DNA of 64,000 nucleotides, taken from NCBI GenBank assembly GCA_947495795.1, contig CANMAI010000006.1, forward strand, positions 186,001-250,000. The letters are read 5' to 3'. The DNA is from an uncultured Paracoccaceae bacterium (GTDB lineage Bacteria > Pseudomonadota > Alphaproteobacteria > Rhodobacterales > Rhodobacteraceae). Positions 9,014 through 17,950 of this stretch are shown one piece after another. The notes under the pieces are model-generated. The model had not been told where the DNA came from. It did not search any database and worked only from the letters and a program-made list of their open reading frames with translations. Numbering within the stretch: position 1 is the stretch's first letter; each line of letters begins with the position of its first letter. Both the position numbers and the translations under genes were made by a program.

Positions 9014-9352
9014 ATGACCTATGTCGTGACGGACAATTGCATCAACTGCAAATACACCGACTGCGTCGAGGTGTGCCCGGTCGATTGTTTCTATGAAGGC
9101 GAAAATATGTTGGTGATCCATCCTGACGAGTGCATCGATTGCGGCGTTTGCGAGCCTGAATGCCCGGCCGATGCGATCCGCCCGGATACTGAACCGGACA
9201 TGGAAAAGTGGGTTGATTTCAATAGGAAGTATTCTGACGCGTGGCCCGTGATCGTGACCAAATTGGATCCTATGCCGGAGGCTGAAAAGTTTGATGGCCA
9301 AGCCGGTAAACTGGAAGCGCATTTCTCGGAAAAGCCAGGCGAGGGCGGTTGA
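9014..9352 (+). CDS. fdxA: 7Fe-8S ferredoxin FdxA
   Basis: A 112-residue ferredoxin of the [3Fe-4S][4Fe-4S] type. Cysteines at 9, 17 and 50 fit the 3Fe cluster; those at 21, 40, 43 and 46 fit the 4Fe cluster; Cys12 and Cys25 are extra. This spacing matches the Azotobacter FdI/FdxA class. The C-terminal extension (from about residue 60) is also usual for the class. It is a soluble electron carrier with no assigned partner here. The ATG follows the ribosome-binding stretch AAGGAATAG. It stands alone between the S4 gene and carD. Confidence 0.95.
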   Translation: MTYVVTDNCINCKYTDCVEVCPVDCFYEGENMLVIHPDECIDCGVCEPECPADAIRPDTEPDMEKWVDFNRKYSDAWPVIVTKLDPMPEAEKFDGQAGKLEAHFSEKPGEGG

Positions 9353-9669
9353 AGCGATTCGCCGCTTCGCTGCTTTAAATGGCTTAGTTGTAAGTGTGAT
9401 TTATCAAGTCACGGCATAAATTGTGCGGTTTGATAGTCGGAAAGTCGCTATCTGAGCCTTTTTTCTCAGCGCAACCTTTATTTTTCGCCCATTTTTTGTT
9501 ATGTAATCTCTATACAGATGGCGTCCTGCCGGAGCGGGAGAGGAATCCGGCATTGGAATATCGCCTTTAACCTGACTGTGATTGTGTCGTGACTGCTTTT
9601 GCAGCCACGGGTTTTTTGTCGAAAAATCACGGCCACATGATGAGACCAGAATCGGTAACAGGAGTGTCG
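9353..9669. other. Intergenic region between fdxA and carD
   Basis: No credible gene in 317 bp. A short inverted repeat, GAAGCG/CGCTTC at 9351-9368, overlaps the fdxA stop and could be a weak terminator. The rest is AT-richer and probably holds the carD promoter, but I could not assign -35/-10 boxes with confidence. Confidence 0.4.
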
Positions 9670-10185
9670 ATGAGCAAGTCCAAGAAGAATGCAGAATTTC
9701 GTCCGAACGAGTTTGTGGTCTATCCGGCCCACGGCGTTGGACAGATTGTCTCTATCGAAGAGCAGGAGGTTGCAGGTCTAACACTTGAGATGTTCGTGAT
9801 CACATTCGAGAAAGACAAGATGACCCTTCGCGTGCCGACAGCAAAGGCGACGTCCGTTGGGATGCGGTCTCTGTCGTCCCCCGATATCGTGGGTAAGGCG
9901 ATGGATACGCTGAAAGGCCGTGCGCGTGTCAAACGTGCCATGTGGTCTCGGCGGGCACAGGAGTATGAGCAGAAGATCAATTCTGGCGATTTGATCTCCA
10001 TCGCAGAGGTGGTACGCGATTTGCACCGCAATGACGATCAGCGTGAGCAGTCTTATTCAGAGCGTCAGCTTTACGAAGCGGCCTTGGAGCGGTTGACTCG
10101 TGAGGTTGCGGCTGTTGATGGGATCGAGGAGTTCAAAGCGCAGGAGCGCGTCGGCGAAGTTTTGGATAGCCGAACGGCCGCCTGA
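9670..10185 (+). CDS. carD: CarD/CdnL-family transcriptional regulator
   Basis: A 171-residue RNA polymerase-binding regulator. The N-terminal RNAP-interacting (Tudor-like) domain spans residues about 11-68 (FVVYPAHGVGQIVSIEEQEV, then MTLRVPTAKA). A helical domain rich in Arg/Lys, Glu and Trp (RVKRAMWSRRAQEYEQKINSG) contacts promoter DNA upstream of the -10 in known homologues. It ends in a helix with ALERLTREVA. CarD/CdnL stabilises open complexes, notably at rRNA promoters. The frame extends upstream to 9589, but MSKSKKNAEFRPNEF is the family start and is preceded by ACAGGAG at the right distance. A rho-independent terminator follows. Confidence 0.93.
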   Translation: MSKSKKNAEFRPNEFVVYPAHGVGQIVSIEEQEVAGLTLEMFVITFEKDKMTLRVPTAKATSVGMRSLSSPDIVGKAMDTLKGRARVKRAMWSRRAQEYEQKINSGDLISIAEVVRDLHRNDDQREQSYSERQLYEAALERLTREVAAVDGIEEFKAQERVGEVLDSRTAA

Positions 10186-10204
10186 CTGTCTTCAAGTACC
10201 TGCT

Positions 10205-10233
10205 AAAGAGCGCCTTTTGAGGCGCTCTTTTTT
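10205..10233 (+). terminator. Rho-independent terminator of carD
   Basis: A perfect 10-bp stem, AAAGAGCGCC/GGCGCTCTTT, has a 6-nt TTTTGA loop and is followed by a T run. It lies 20 bp after the carD stop. Because the stem starts with AAA, it can also serve the convergent helicase gene on the minus strand. Confidence 0.9.
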
Positions 10234-10251
10234 GTTGGAGCACTGCCAGTT

Positions 10252-12780
10252 TTATTGCCAGACCGAGCTTCTCCGCACCGCGCGGGCTTCGGCGAGTGTT
10301 ACCGTGCGTGCGCGCAGCAGCGCGAGACGGCCGGCCACGGTGCGGGTATAAATAAGCTCCGCTGGGCCTACATATCTTTGCCAACCGTCCAGAAGGGCCT
10401 GGGCGGTTTCCTTGCGGGCACCAAGAGCCTTCGGTACCGGATAGGGAGCAATACGCAACATCCGACCCAGATAACTCTGCCGCTGGATAATGTAGCGAGG
10501 ATTGTCGATGGGCGCGAAGAACTCTTCCAGCAAGGATAGAAAGCGAGTTTCTTCCGGAAGCGTCGCCCCTGTGAGCGTACAATACGCGAGGCCAGCATCA
10601 GATACTCCGGTGCTTACTGTAAGGCGCGATCTTTCGGTTTTGATCTGCCCGGCATCCACCATAGCGTGGAGCACTGCGAGGCCCGTCTGGCGAAGACTTT
10701 CCGACAGTGTTCCATGTGCAAGGACGCGCTTTAATCGTAACAATCCAGGTACCATCACCGCAGCAGATCCTGTTCCAAACAGCAAACCCGGAACGGGATC
10801 ACCGATCAGCCCGGCCCATACGGCCATCCCAGTTGCAGCAACTGCCGTGCGGGGCAAGAGTTGAGCCACAGCGTCAGTACCGACGAGCCCCCGATGGCTC
10901 TGGTCTGTCTCGATCCGATGCTGGATATGAGGACGAGGTGTGCCCGTTTCCAGGGCAGAGTGCCAGCGCTTCGTCAAAAGGTCACGCTCTGCGGCCCGAG
11001 AAAGAGATGCGGCGTTCGCCGTCTGTGGATCATTATGCTGCGAGAGCCCAGATTTTATCTGCCCACTTACTGTATCCAGATGCACGAACGTATCGAAGCG
11101 CCTCTCAAGCGCTTCAACCTCTGGCCCCGGTTCTGCCGGTGCGGTCGTGGCCACGTGCCAGATGTTGGCGACTTTTTCGGGCTGTGCCGGATCGCAACGG
11201 ATCGCGCGACCTCTGATCTGATTAGACGATACAAACGACTTTACGTTTGTTGCCAGAATTAGTGTGTTGATTGCGGGCAGATCCCAGCCTTGGCCCAAAA
11301 GCGCGCGTGTTCCGATGAGAATGCGCACTGTTCCGTTGGCAACAAGATCCGAAACAAGCTGCACCCGCCTGTCCGAGGCCGCACCACTTAGGTGGAGTTG
11401 TACATAACGCGGATCGTGAGGAAGGGCCCGCACTGCGATGCCCTCACCTCCTGGGAATGCGGCAGGTACGATCACGAGAGAACCGGTAAGAACCGCCATG
11501 TCTCCGCCGGACACCTTCTCTGCACGCAGGCGCTCAAAAAGAGAGCCCGCGTCCAGCCTTCCGAGCTTGGGTGTTTCAAGTATGCGCTGGTTGAATTCAT
11601 CCGGGGTGTAGTAGTCTGGCTCCGCCGCCGCCAGCTTCACAGCGCCTGCGCCCACATGCTCTGTGAGAATGACCAGGCGCAAGTCTTTCCCCAACTCTTT
11701 GCGTTCCGCTTCTGCAATCTCGCGAATGCTTTCATACTTCTCCGGAGCATTTCGGAGAAGACGCTCGCGGTCTTCACTATCGGCTAACGGAATGGAAACA
11801 CGACTTTTGTAGAGTGCACCATGCTTTGTAAGATGCGCCGCGAGATGATCCGGCAGATATTCCAGTAGCCCTTGAAACAGGATCTGAAGCCATTCATCGT
11901 TGAGTTTGGGGATTTTGCGCTGCGCAACGCCCAGGACGCGGCGTGCATATCTGGGAACAATTACGTCAGCGTCATTCAGATATATGAGCATTGCTGAAAA
12001 CAGACTGGGATCAGAAAGCAGTTCATTTGCCTGACGTCTCGTATCAGCAATCCATGGATGTCTCTCAATTACGGAGATCATCGCGGCATCTCCGCGTAGT
12101 TGTGCTCGCAACTCAGTGTTCCGCCTGTCCATTGCTGTATAAGGCTCGGCTTGCTTGAGCTGAGAATAGTGAACTAGATCCTGATGAGGTGCGAGATCAC
12201 CACTTTTCACCAGCTCGGGAATACTGATCTCGGCATCAATGGGGCCGCAGAGATCATCATATCTTCGCCATTCCTGAGAGGTGACATCATATGGCGGGGT
12301 GGCGGTCAGGGCGACGGTCTGAGCATCAAGAGTATCTACAATATGGACCAGAGCTTCCCACCATGCATTTCTGAGATGGTGGGCCTCATCCAATACAACC
12401 ACCCCAACTTCGGCCGCCTGCAACGTTGCTGCATCGCAATCCATGTGAAGGGCCTGATAGGTGGAAACGGTTACCAGACCGGGGGCTTTCAGATCCTTGG
12501 AGATCCAGTCTGGAAGATGCCTATCCGGAAGAAAGAGCTCTGTCAGCCGATCCACCCACTGATTTCGGATAGCGATGGATGGCGCAAGGATCAAGGTTGG
12601 CTTGCCGATGCGGCGTAGCACTTCGATGCCGACCACGGTTTTACCCGCACCCGGTGCTGCAACCACATGAAGCTTGCGATCCTCGAGATGATCCTCAAGC
12701 CCCCTTAGCACCTCGGCCTGATACGCCCGCCACGGAAAGCAAAAACGCATCTGTTCAAACGGGCTGATCTCCGTATCCAT
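10252..12780 (-). CDS. DEAD/DEAH-box SF2 helicase with a hydrophobic C-terminal segment
   Basis: An 842-residue helicase. Motifs seen: APGAGKT (42-48), DEAH (131-134), TATPP (159-163), and a motif-VI-like QIRGRAIR in the second RecA-like domain. A long helical insert separates the RecA halves. Unusually, residues about 645-680 (TAVAATGMAVWAGLIGD, then PVPGLLFGTGSAAVMVPGLL) are hydrophobic enough for one hairpin or two short membrane segments. A roughly 160-residue cytoplasmic tail follows. The start codon overlaps the stop of the upstream membrane-protein gene by 1 bp, so the two form a tightly coupled pair. The role is unknown; a DNA-repair or defence role is possible but not shown. Confidence 0.85.
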   Translation of the reverse strand: MDTEISPFEQMRFCFPWRAYQAEVLRGLEDHLEDRKLHVVAAPGAGKTVVGIEVLRRIGKPTLILAPSIAIRNQWVDRLTELFLPDRHLPDWISKDLKAPGLVTVSTYQALHMDCDAATLQAAEVGVVVLDEAHHLRNAWWEALVHIVDTLDAQTVALTATPPYDVTSQEWRRYDDLCGPIDAEISIPELVKSGDLAPHQDLVHYSQLKQAEPYTAMDRRNTELRAQLRGDAAMISVIERHPWIADTRRQANELLSDPSLFSAMLIYLNDADVIVPRYARRVLGVAQRKIPKLNDEWLQILFQGLLEYLPDHLAAHLTKHGALYKSRVSIPLADSEDRERLLRNAPEKYESIREIAEAERKELGKDLRLVILTEHVGAGAVKLAAAEPDYYTPDEFNQRILETPKLGRLDAGSLFERLRAEKVSGGDMAVLTGSLVIVPAAFPGGEGIAVRALPHDPRYVQLHLSGAASDRRVQLVSDLVANGTVRILIGTRALLGQGWDLPAINTLILATNVKSFVSSNQIRGRAIRCDPAQPEKVANIWHVATTAPAEPGPEVEALERRFDTFVHLDTVSGQIKSGLSQHNDPQTANAASLSRAAERDLLTKRWHSALETGTPRPHIQHRIETDQSHRGLVGTDAVAQLLPRTAVAATGMAVWAGLIGDPVPGLLFGTGSAAVMVPGLLRLKRVLAHGTLSESLRQTGLAVLHAMVDAGQIKTERSRLTVSTGVSDAGLAYCTLTGATLPEETRFLSLLEEFFAPIDNPRYIIQRQSYLGRMLRIAPYPVPKALGARKETAQALLDGWQRYVGPAELIYTRTVAGRLALLRARTVTLAEARAVRRSSVWQ

Positions 12781-13283
12781 CAGATCGCCAGCCGTTCAAG
12801 CTGAGTATCCAAAGCGGAAATTGCGGCTTCCATGTCGTCAAAGTCGTGGTCTATACAAGCCTTTTCCACCCTCGCAAAAACATCCCTGTAACTGTGAAGC
12901 TGAGTGCCCATTGCCTCAATCCGCTCTTTGTGTTCAGCCCTTGCCTTTGAGTTGAGCGACACAAACTTCTCGATGAGTTCAACGACGACGCGCGCATGAT
13001 AACTGATGAAACGCCTTGCATGAACGAGGTCTCGCGCATCCTCCAACACTTCCATCCGAATGCGTTCAAGGTGCTGCGCCATATCCCAGAAAACATCCGC
13101 ATGGGGTTGGTCAATTTCCTCTGCGGCTGCTCGCAAACGCTCTGCGTATCCGGTAAGCGCTAGTCCCGCTTTCTCTTGCCATCCCAACCTGGACGGCAGG
13201 GAGCGGCGAAGATACAGCACACCTCCAATCAAGCCACCCAAAGCCAGCACACCAAAGACTATTTCCACTGCACGGCACCCCAA
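12780..13283 (-). CDS. Membrane-anchored helical protein, partner of the helicase
   Basis: A 167-residue protein with one N-terminal membrane helix (residues about 5-25, VEIVFGVLALGGLIGGVLYL). An all-helical, charged cytoplasmic domain follows, probably coiled coil (GYAERLRAAAEEID; IRMEVLEDARDLVHARRF; LDTQLERLAI). The domain loosely recalls XpaC-like helical proteins but I do not assign it to a family. The stop TGA overlaps the helicase ATG (TGATG), which predicts translational coupling. It likely tethers or regulates the helicase at the membrane. The function is unknown. Confidence 0.7.
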   Translation of the reverse strand: MGCRAVEIVFGVLALGGLIGGVLYLRRSLPSRLGWQEKAGLALTGYAERLRAAAEEIDQPHADVFWDMAQHLERIRMEVLEDARDLVHARRFISYHARVVVELIEKFVSLNSKARAEHKERIEAMGTQLHSYRDVFARVEKACIDHDFDDMEAAISALDTQLERLAI

Positions 13284-13451
13284 AATTTTCTTTTTCCTGC
13301 CGTGTGACCATCACAAAAACTGAGCGCTGTCAAAAGCGGTTTGTTGGCCATGCTGTCTGATACCTGGAAGGTAAAATTTGGCACGCCGGTTCTGAGAGCG
13401 ATTGGGTACAGGTTACTCATGCCCGCCCTTGGAACAACTCGTACAGTCCTC

Positions 13452-14330
13452 TTACTTGCCGGACGGAAGCTGACGCTCTGCGAGTGTGATCCAGAGAGTT
13501 GAGGCCACGATAAAACCTGCTCCGAGGCCGAATGTCAGGGTCGGGACTTCATTAAACACGAAATAGCCGACACCTGTTGTCAAAATCAGGCTGAGGTATC
13601 CGAATACAGCCAGAAATCCGGCCTCCGCTCTGGCATGAGCCTGCAAGAAACAAAACTGTGCGGACTGCGAAAAGACGCCGATGGCCAGCAAGGGAAACAA
13701 GTGATCTTGTGCAACTGGCGTCCAACTCAGCAATGCGACCGGTGCGGTTAGCACGCTGAGCCCCGCAGTATAAAAGACCATCATCACCACCGTGGGCGTT
13801 CCCGCCAACATGCGTGTCAAAATGATCGCAGATGTACCGAAGATGACGGCCAGAAATATTGCTGGCAGACCCCAACTGACGAGCATTTTACCGGGTTGAA
13901 TAGCGATCAGAACGCCGATGAAAGCGAGAGTTGCGGCTGCCCAGCGATACCGGGGTACGATCTCCCCCAGAAAGATCAACGCCATCACCATCATTACGAC
14001 GGGCCGCATGAAGCTGATTGTCGTGAACAGAGCGAATGGCAGCCGTGCGATTGCAAAAAAGCCGGTTGCAAGCGCCAGTGTGGAGAACAGGACCCTCAGC
14101 CCATGCAAGTGCAAGCGGTCGAGATGGCGGAAGTCTCCCCGCGTGTGCCAAGCCCAAGGCAGCACGAGAACCAGCCCTACCGTAGCGCGAAGAAATACAA
14201 TTTGCGATGCAGGATAGCCAAGCCCAAGCGCTTTTACGATGGTAAGCGCCCAGATATTGAGAGCCATATCGGTTAGCAACCACATGCCACCCGATAGGTT
14301 ACGAGGGTGGATCTCAGCTTCGCTTGGCAA
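13452..14330 (-). CDS. EamA/DMT-family transporter
   Basis: A 292-residue inner-membrane protein with about 10 hydrophobic segments arranged as two EamA repeats (first from MWLLTDMALNIWALTIVKAL, second from GLPAIFLAVIFGTSAIILTR). This is the drug/metabolite transporter superfamily, whose members export metabolites or move small organic solutes. The start used is a TTG at 14330 that overlaps the 3' end of the PIG-L gene by 17 bp. An ATG at 14285 with an upstream GGGTGG is an alternative that would trim 15 residues. It is the last gene of the ROK - PIG-L - EamA operon, so it may move the substrate or product of that system. Confidence 0.82.
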   Translation of the reverse strand: MPSEAEIHPRNLSGGMWLLTDMALNIWALTIVKALGLGYPASQIVFLRATVGLVLVLPWAWHTRGDFRHLDRLHLHGLRVLFSTLALATGFFAIARLPFALFTTISFMRPVVMMVMALIFLGEIVPRYRWAAATLAFIGVLIAIQPGKMLVSWGLPAIFLAVIFGTSAIILTRMLAGTPTVVMMVFYTAGLSVLTAPVALLSWTPVAQDHLFPLLAIGVFSQSAQFCFLQAHARAEAGFLAVFGYLSLILTTGVGYFVFNEVPTLTFGLGAGFIVASTLWITLAERQLPSGK

Positions 14331-16635
14331 GCAGGTTTGCCATTATTCGGAAGGCTCCGGGAACCAGGTTCTCCATCTGATGATGCAGGATCAGGGCGCA
14401 GTGAATGTGGCGCCCTTTCCCGATATCGGCAACCAGCAGGGCCCCCTTTTGCGGCACTTCATCCAGGTCAGCCATCTTCAGCAGCGGTATATACTCCGGT
14501 GCCCAGCTTTTGGCGAAATACAGCCCCCGCTCCTTATGCCAGCCGGTCCAATCCTCTTCTGAGATCAGGTTTGGAGTGGTCAGCACAGTATGATTGGAGA
14601 GGTGTGTCACTTCGGAGTTCTCGTCGGTCACGCGCCATCTGAACGAAGGTTGGCCAATTTCGAGGGGCCTGGGTGGAACAGTGTATTCATCCCAGTTGTC
14701 CCAAGGCCGGTGATAGAGCGTTATCAGAGTTCCACCAGCGGCACACCAATCGTGTAGGCGCGGCATTTGCGCTGCCAGCCCCTCACGGAACTTCATGGCA
14801 AAAATACCGATGAGAACCGTGTCGAATTCCGCCATCCGCGCATCCGATTGCAGATCTTCGTTCGTAAGGCGTGTAACATCAAAGCCCATGCGGGTAAGCC
14901 AATGATCCACGCGATCATTACCACCGCCGGTATAGCCGATCTTCACTTTCGGCAAAGCCACATCAATCACCTCCAGCTGCACTTTGGCGACGCGTGTCAT
15001 TGCGCGTGGATCTGCGTGATCATAGGCAACTACATCCACTGTACGTGCGGGCACGCCGTTAAGGCTTAAAGGCAGTGTGTAACTGCCCGGAGCCACCTTT
15101 CTTGGCAGGGTGACTGTGTAGCCACCGTTGCTACGGATGGCGTGCCAGCCAGAAGGCAAACTCAATGTTGGCGAAACTTCTTCTGAAGACGTTTTGCCAA
15201 TTGCCAACTCAAAGTCGCGGCGCGGGCTGCGCAGGTTCAGGATGTCCTTCATCGGTGCCAGTTCCACTGGTGAAGCGGGTAGGACCAGCGGTGGAACTTC
15301 AAGCGGCAGGCTGCTCTGGCTCGCCACCCCATACGTCTTAAGTTTGAGAGAGAGGCTCGGGGCCCTAGGGGCGTCCGGCAGATAAACTGTAGGGTAAGGG
15401 TCTGAAATGTCCGCATCGGAGAGTGTCAGGTTGAGATCATCCTGTTTCCAACCGTCCGGCAAAGTGAGCGCGGTTTCTGCGGTGTCCGCCGCTCCCTTTC
15501 GAAGCTCTACCTGAAGCTGAGTCTCATCGGTCTGATAAAGATGATCCTTCTTTAGACGGGCACGGGCTTCAGCCCCAGCGGCAATACGTATCGCGCGCGA
15601 AAGCTGTTCGCGCTTGCGTCTGATCTTATGGGCATATTCGGGCGCAGGCTCCGCTCTATTCACTGCGACTAGCGCCAAGCTGGCGTGTTTCAGAACTGAG
15701 CCGAAATCCGGAAAGGCCGCAACCGCAGCATCCATGTTGTGTTGAGCTTCGGCCAAAGCGTCTCCGCCAAGATCGCGCAACGTGCGGGGCAGACCGGAAA
15801 ACAATTCGAGATCTGGTCCCTCGACCCTGCTTTCGGCCAGATGCAACGGCCAGTTACGTTCTGAGCCTGCCGGCACCCATGATCCCATCGCCTGTGTCAG
15901 ATGGAAGGCTCGGCTCTGTTGGCCGATGCGCTCAAAACTGAAGCCCGTTACCGGATCAACTCCATCCGCCTCGATTGTCAGGGTGGGCGGCGGCGGGGGC
16001 ATATCATCATCATAGGCCTGGCCTGCACCGGACCATGCGGGCAGATAGAGCTTCTTTACATGCCAGGGCGGATGGGGGCTGTCAGTGTAGGCCAGATCAC
16101 CACAAAGAGCCATTACCTGATGGGCCGCTTCCGTCATGGCGCGGTGATGGCCGTGTTGACCGGGGATATCCAGAAAAGTCGGGCAAATGATATCCGGCTT
16201 TTCCATCCGCAGGATATCGACAAACCGTTTGAGCGTGCGTTCGCGGCCCCATTTATTCAGTGTTTCAACACCAGACTTGGAAAATCCGAAATCAAAGATG
16301 GAATCGTCCGGCGTTTCGGATAGCCAGTAAAGGCGTAGATCCAACACATCGGCCGCGCGTTCCATTTCGGCTGTGCGCAAAACTCCGAGAGCTTCGGCGC
16401 CTTCGGTGCCAATATCGTTCTGCCCACCTTCCCCGCGCGTGGAACAGGCGTAGCTTATGTCAATCCCATCTCGGAACCGCAGCGCAGCCAGCATTGCAGA
16501 CGTTTCATCGTCCGGGTGGGCGCCTGTGTTCATGAAAGACACAATCGTTTGCAGAGGTGTCAGCGCCCTACACAGTGCCACGATGCGTGGGTTCAGGCTC
16601 TCGCGGGCTATGCGGGTCTGGTCGGACAAGGGCAT
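14314..16635 (-). CDS. Large PIG-L family N-deacetylase
   Basis: A 773-residue protein. Residues about 30-260 are a PIG-L/LmbE deacetylase domain with the zinc motif AHPDDE at 39-44 and a second metal motif GQHGHH. The family removes N-acetyl groups from GlcNAc-containing molecules. The remaining 500 residues are a middle beta-rich region and a C-terminal alpha/beta domain (VGYTGGGNDRVDHWLTRMGF, then FDTVLIGIFAM and AAGGTLITLYHRP) that resembles a class I glutamine-amidotransferase-like fold. There is no signal peptide, so action is cytoplasmic. It sits 13 bp after the ROK regulator gene. With the divergent ABC importer, lyase and kinase genes it suggests breakdown of an N-acetylated amino-sugar conjugate. 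The precise substrate is unknown. Confidence 0.85.
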   Translation of the reverse strand: MPLSDQTRIARESLNPRIVALCRALTPLQTIVSFMNTGAHPDDETSAMLAALRFRDGIDISYACSTRGEGGQNDIGTEGAEALGVLRTAEMERAADVLDLRLYWLSETPDDSIFDFGFSKSGVETLNKWGRERTLKRFVDILRMEKPDIICPTFLDIPGQHGHHRAMTEAAHQVMALCGDLAYTDSPHPPWHVKKLYLPAWSGAGQAYDDDMPPPPPTLTIEADGVDPVTGFSFERIGQQSRAFHLTQAMGSWVPAGSERNWPLHLAESRVEGPDLELFSGLPRTLRDLGGDALAEAQHNMDAAVAAFPDFGSVLKHASLALVAVNRAEPAPEYAHKIRRKREQLSRAIRIAAGAEARARLKKDHLYQTDETQLQVELRKGAADTAETALTLPDGWKQDDLNLTLSDADISDPYPTVYLPDAPRAPSLSLKLKTYGVASQSSLPLEVPPLVLPASPVELAPMKDILNLRSPRRDFELAIGKTSSEEVSPTLSLPSGWHAIRSNGGYTVTLPRKVAPGSYTLPLSLNGVPARTVDVVAYDHADPRAMTRVAKVQLEVIDVALPKVKIGYTGGGNDRVDHWLTRMGFDVTRLTNEDLQSDARMAEFDTVLIGIFAMKFREGLAAQMPRLHDWCAAGGTLITLYHRPWDNWDEYTVPPRPLEIGQPSFRWRVTDENSEVTHLSNHTVLTTPNLISEEDWTGWHKERGLYFAKSWAPEYIPLLKMADLDEVPQKGALLVADIGKGRHIHCALILHHQMENLVPGAFRIMANLLAKRS

Positions 16636-16648
16636 GACGTGTCTTTCG

Positions 16649-17824
16649 TCAGAGAGATGCAGCTTGGGGCGTGAAAGCCCGATTGAGGATCAGCGACGCT
16701 GCACCAAGGGTTGCGGTCAATCTTCCACAAGTGCCGCGTTGTATACGTGGGAGAGGGTTATCAGACCGGTTTGAGACAGACCGCTTAGGCAGGTGTGTAT
16801 GAGCGACCAAGTGGTCGACTATCGCTTCCGGCATAGCGCCACCCAGAATTACGGTTTGAGGATCGAGGATGTTTTCGATCAGACCCATCGCCTGCCCCAG
16901 CGCTGCCTCCGCGATTCCCAGCCATTCTGCGAGTTTTGCATCGCCCTCTTGGTAGAGAGCTTCAAGGGCAACAACGTCCACAGGATTGTCCTTTGAGAGA
17001 TGGCGCTGAACGGCTACACGGCTTAGCTGGGATTCGAGAGGGGCCGGGCCATTTTCTGTTGAAACCAGAACATGCCCGATCTCCCCGGCATTGCCAAACG
17101 CACCGGCCACGAGCTGATCCTTGTTGATCAGCCCCAGCCCGAGCCCGGCTCCGAAATAGAGATACGCATAGTTCGATAGCCCTTGCGCAGCGCCGCCGAT
17201 ACGTTCCGCCATTGCTGCGGCGTTTGCGTCATTGCTGAGTTCCACGGGAATGCCGAGAGCATCTTCGAACATTGCTGCCGGGTCTATACTCTGCCAACCC
17301 TTCAAGTCGGATCCCAGCCCCGAGAGGCCCGTCTCTCCGAAGGGGCCCGGCATCACGATGCCAGCGCCCATTAGCCGTTTGGAGGCAATACCCACCCCGG
17401 TCAGCATTTGATCTCTCAGCTTCAGTACAGTATCAAGAACCTTCTGAGGTGCATTGTGTTTCAAGGCGTACCGACGTTCATCCACGGCATTGCCATGAAG
17501 ATTGAGCAGAGCGGCGAAGATCGCATCCGGGCGGATCTCGATACCAAGGGCGTATCCTCCCTCGCCATTCACACCGTATTGCAAGGCCGGCAATCCACGC
17601 CCCCCCGAGCGGATGCCAGTCTCCACAAGAAGGCCATCTTCCTGCAATTCTGCGATAATGTTGCTCACGGCCTGAGTCGAGAGCCCAAGCGCGCGTCCGA
17701 TCTCGGCCCGTCCCATCTGCCCTGCGGATTGAATACGCCCCAACACTGCTTGCCGATTGTAGGATCGTGACCGACCCGAATGGGTGCCCTTTTTCTTGTC
17801 CACGATGCTGTTGGCTTGGATCAT
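16649..17824 (-). CDS. ROK-family transcriptional regulator
   Basis: A 391-residue repressor-type ROK protein. The N-terminal winged HTH spans residues about 27-85 (MGRAEIGRALGLSTQAVSNI, then RSGGRGLPAL). A sugar-kinase-like ROK domain follows (GYALGIEI, GAGLGLGLINKDQLV, GNAGEIGHVLV). The usual ROK zinc signature (CxCGxxGCxE) is missing: the position after GEIGHV reads GPAPLESQLS. Sugar binding may therefore be organised differently. The gene is divergent from the ABC transporter operon, and the shared 126-bp gap contains two overlapping palindromes that are very likely its operator. It leads the ROK - PIG-L - EamA operon, which predicts autoregulation. Confidence 0.9.
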   Translation of the reverse strand: MIQANSIVDKKKGTHSGRSRSYNRQAVLGRIQSAGQMGRAEIGRALGLSTQAVSNIIAELQEDGLLVETGIRSGGRGLPALQYGVNGEGGYALGIEIRPDAIFAALLNLHGNAVDERRYALKHNAPQKVLDTVLKLRDQMLTGVGIASKRLMGAGIVMPGPFGETGLSGLGSDLKGWQSIDPAAMFEDALGIPVELSNDANAAAMAERIGGAAQGLSNYAYLYFGAGLGLGLINKDQLVAGAFGNAGEIGHVLVSTENGPAPLESQLSRVAVQRHLSKDNPVDVVALEALYQEGDAKLAEWLGIAEAALGQAMGLIENILDPQTVILGGAMPEAIVDHLVAHTHLPKRSVSNRSDNPLPRIQRGTCGRLTATLGAASLILNRAFTPQAASL

Positions 17825-17833
17825 GCTTTGCGA

Positions 17834-17873
17834 TTAACTCAACTTACTTGTTAACTCAAGTTATTTGAGTTAA
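17834..17873. promoter_or_regulatory. Tandem palindromic operator for the ROK regulator
   Basis: A perfect inverted repeat has arms TTAACTCAA (17851-17859) and TTGAGTTAA (17865-17873) around GTTAT. A further TTAACTCAA (17834-17842) pairs imperfectly with TTG-TTAA at 17848-17854, forming an overlapping second site. The pair starts 10 bp from the ROK start codon and ends 78 bp before the binding-protein start. The AT-rich arms with a 5-bp spacer fit ROK (NagC/XylR-like) operators. It is expected to control both divergent operons. Confidence 0.85.
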
Positions 17874-17950
17874 TGAGGTTGTCAGATCAATATCAGAGCC
17901 GGATGAACCGGGCGATTGACGAGTCAACTATGATCAGCGGGAGATCACGC

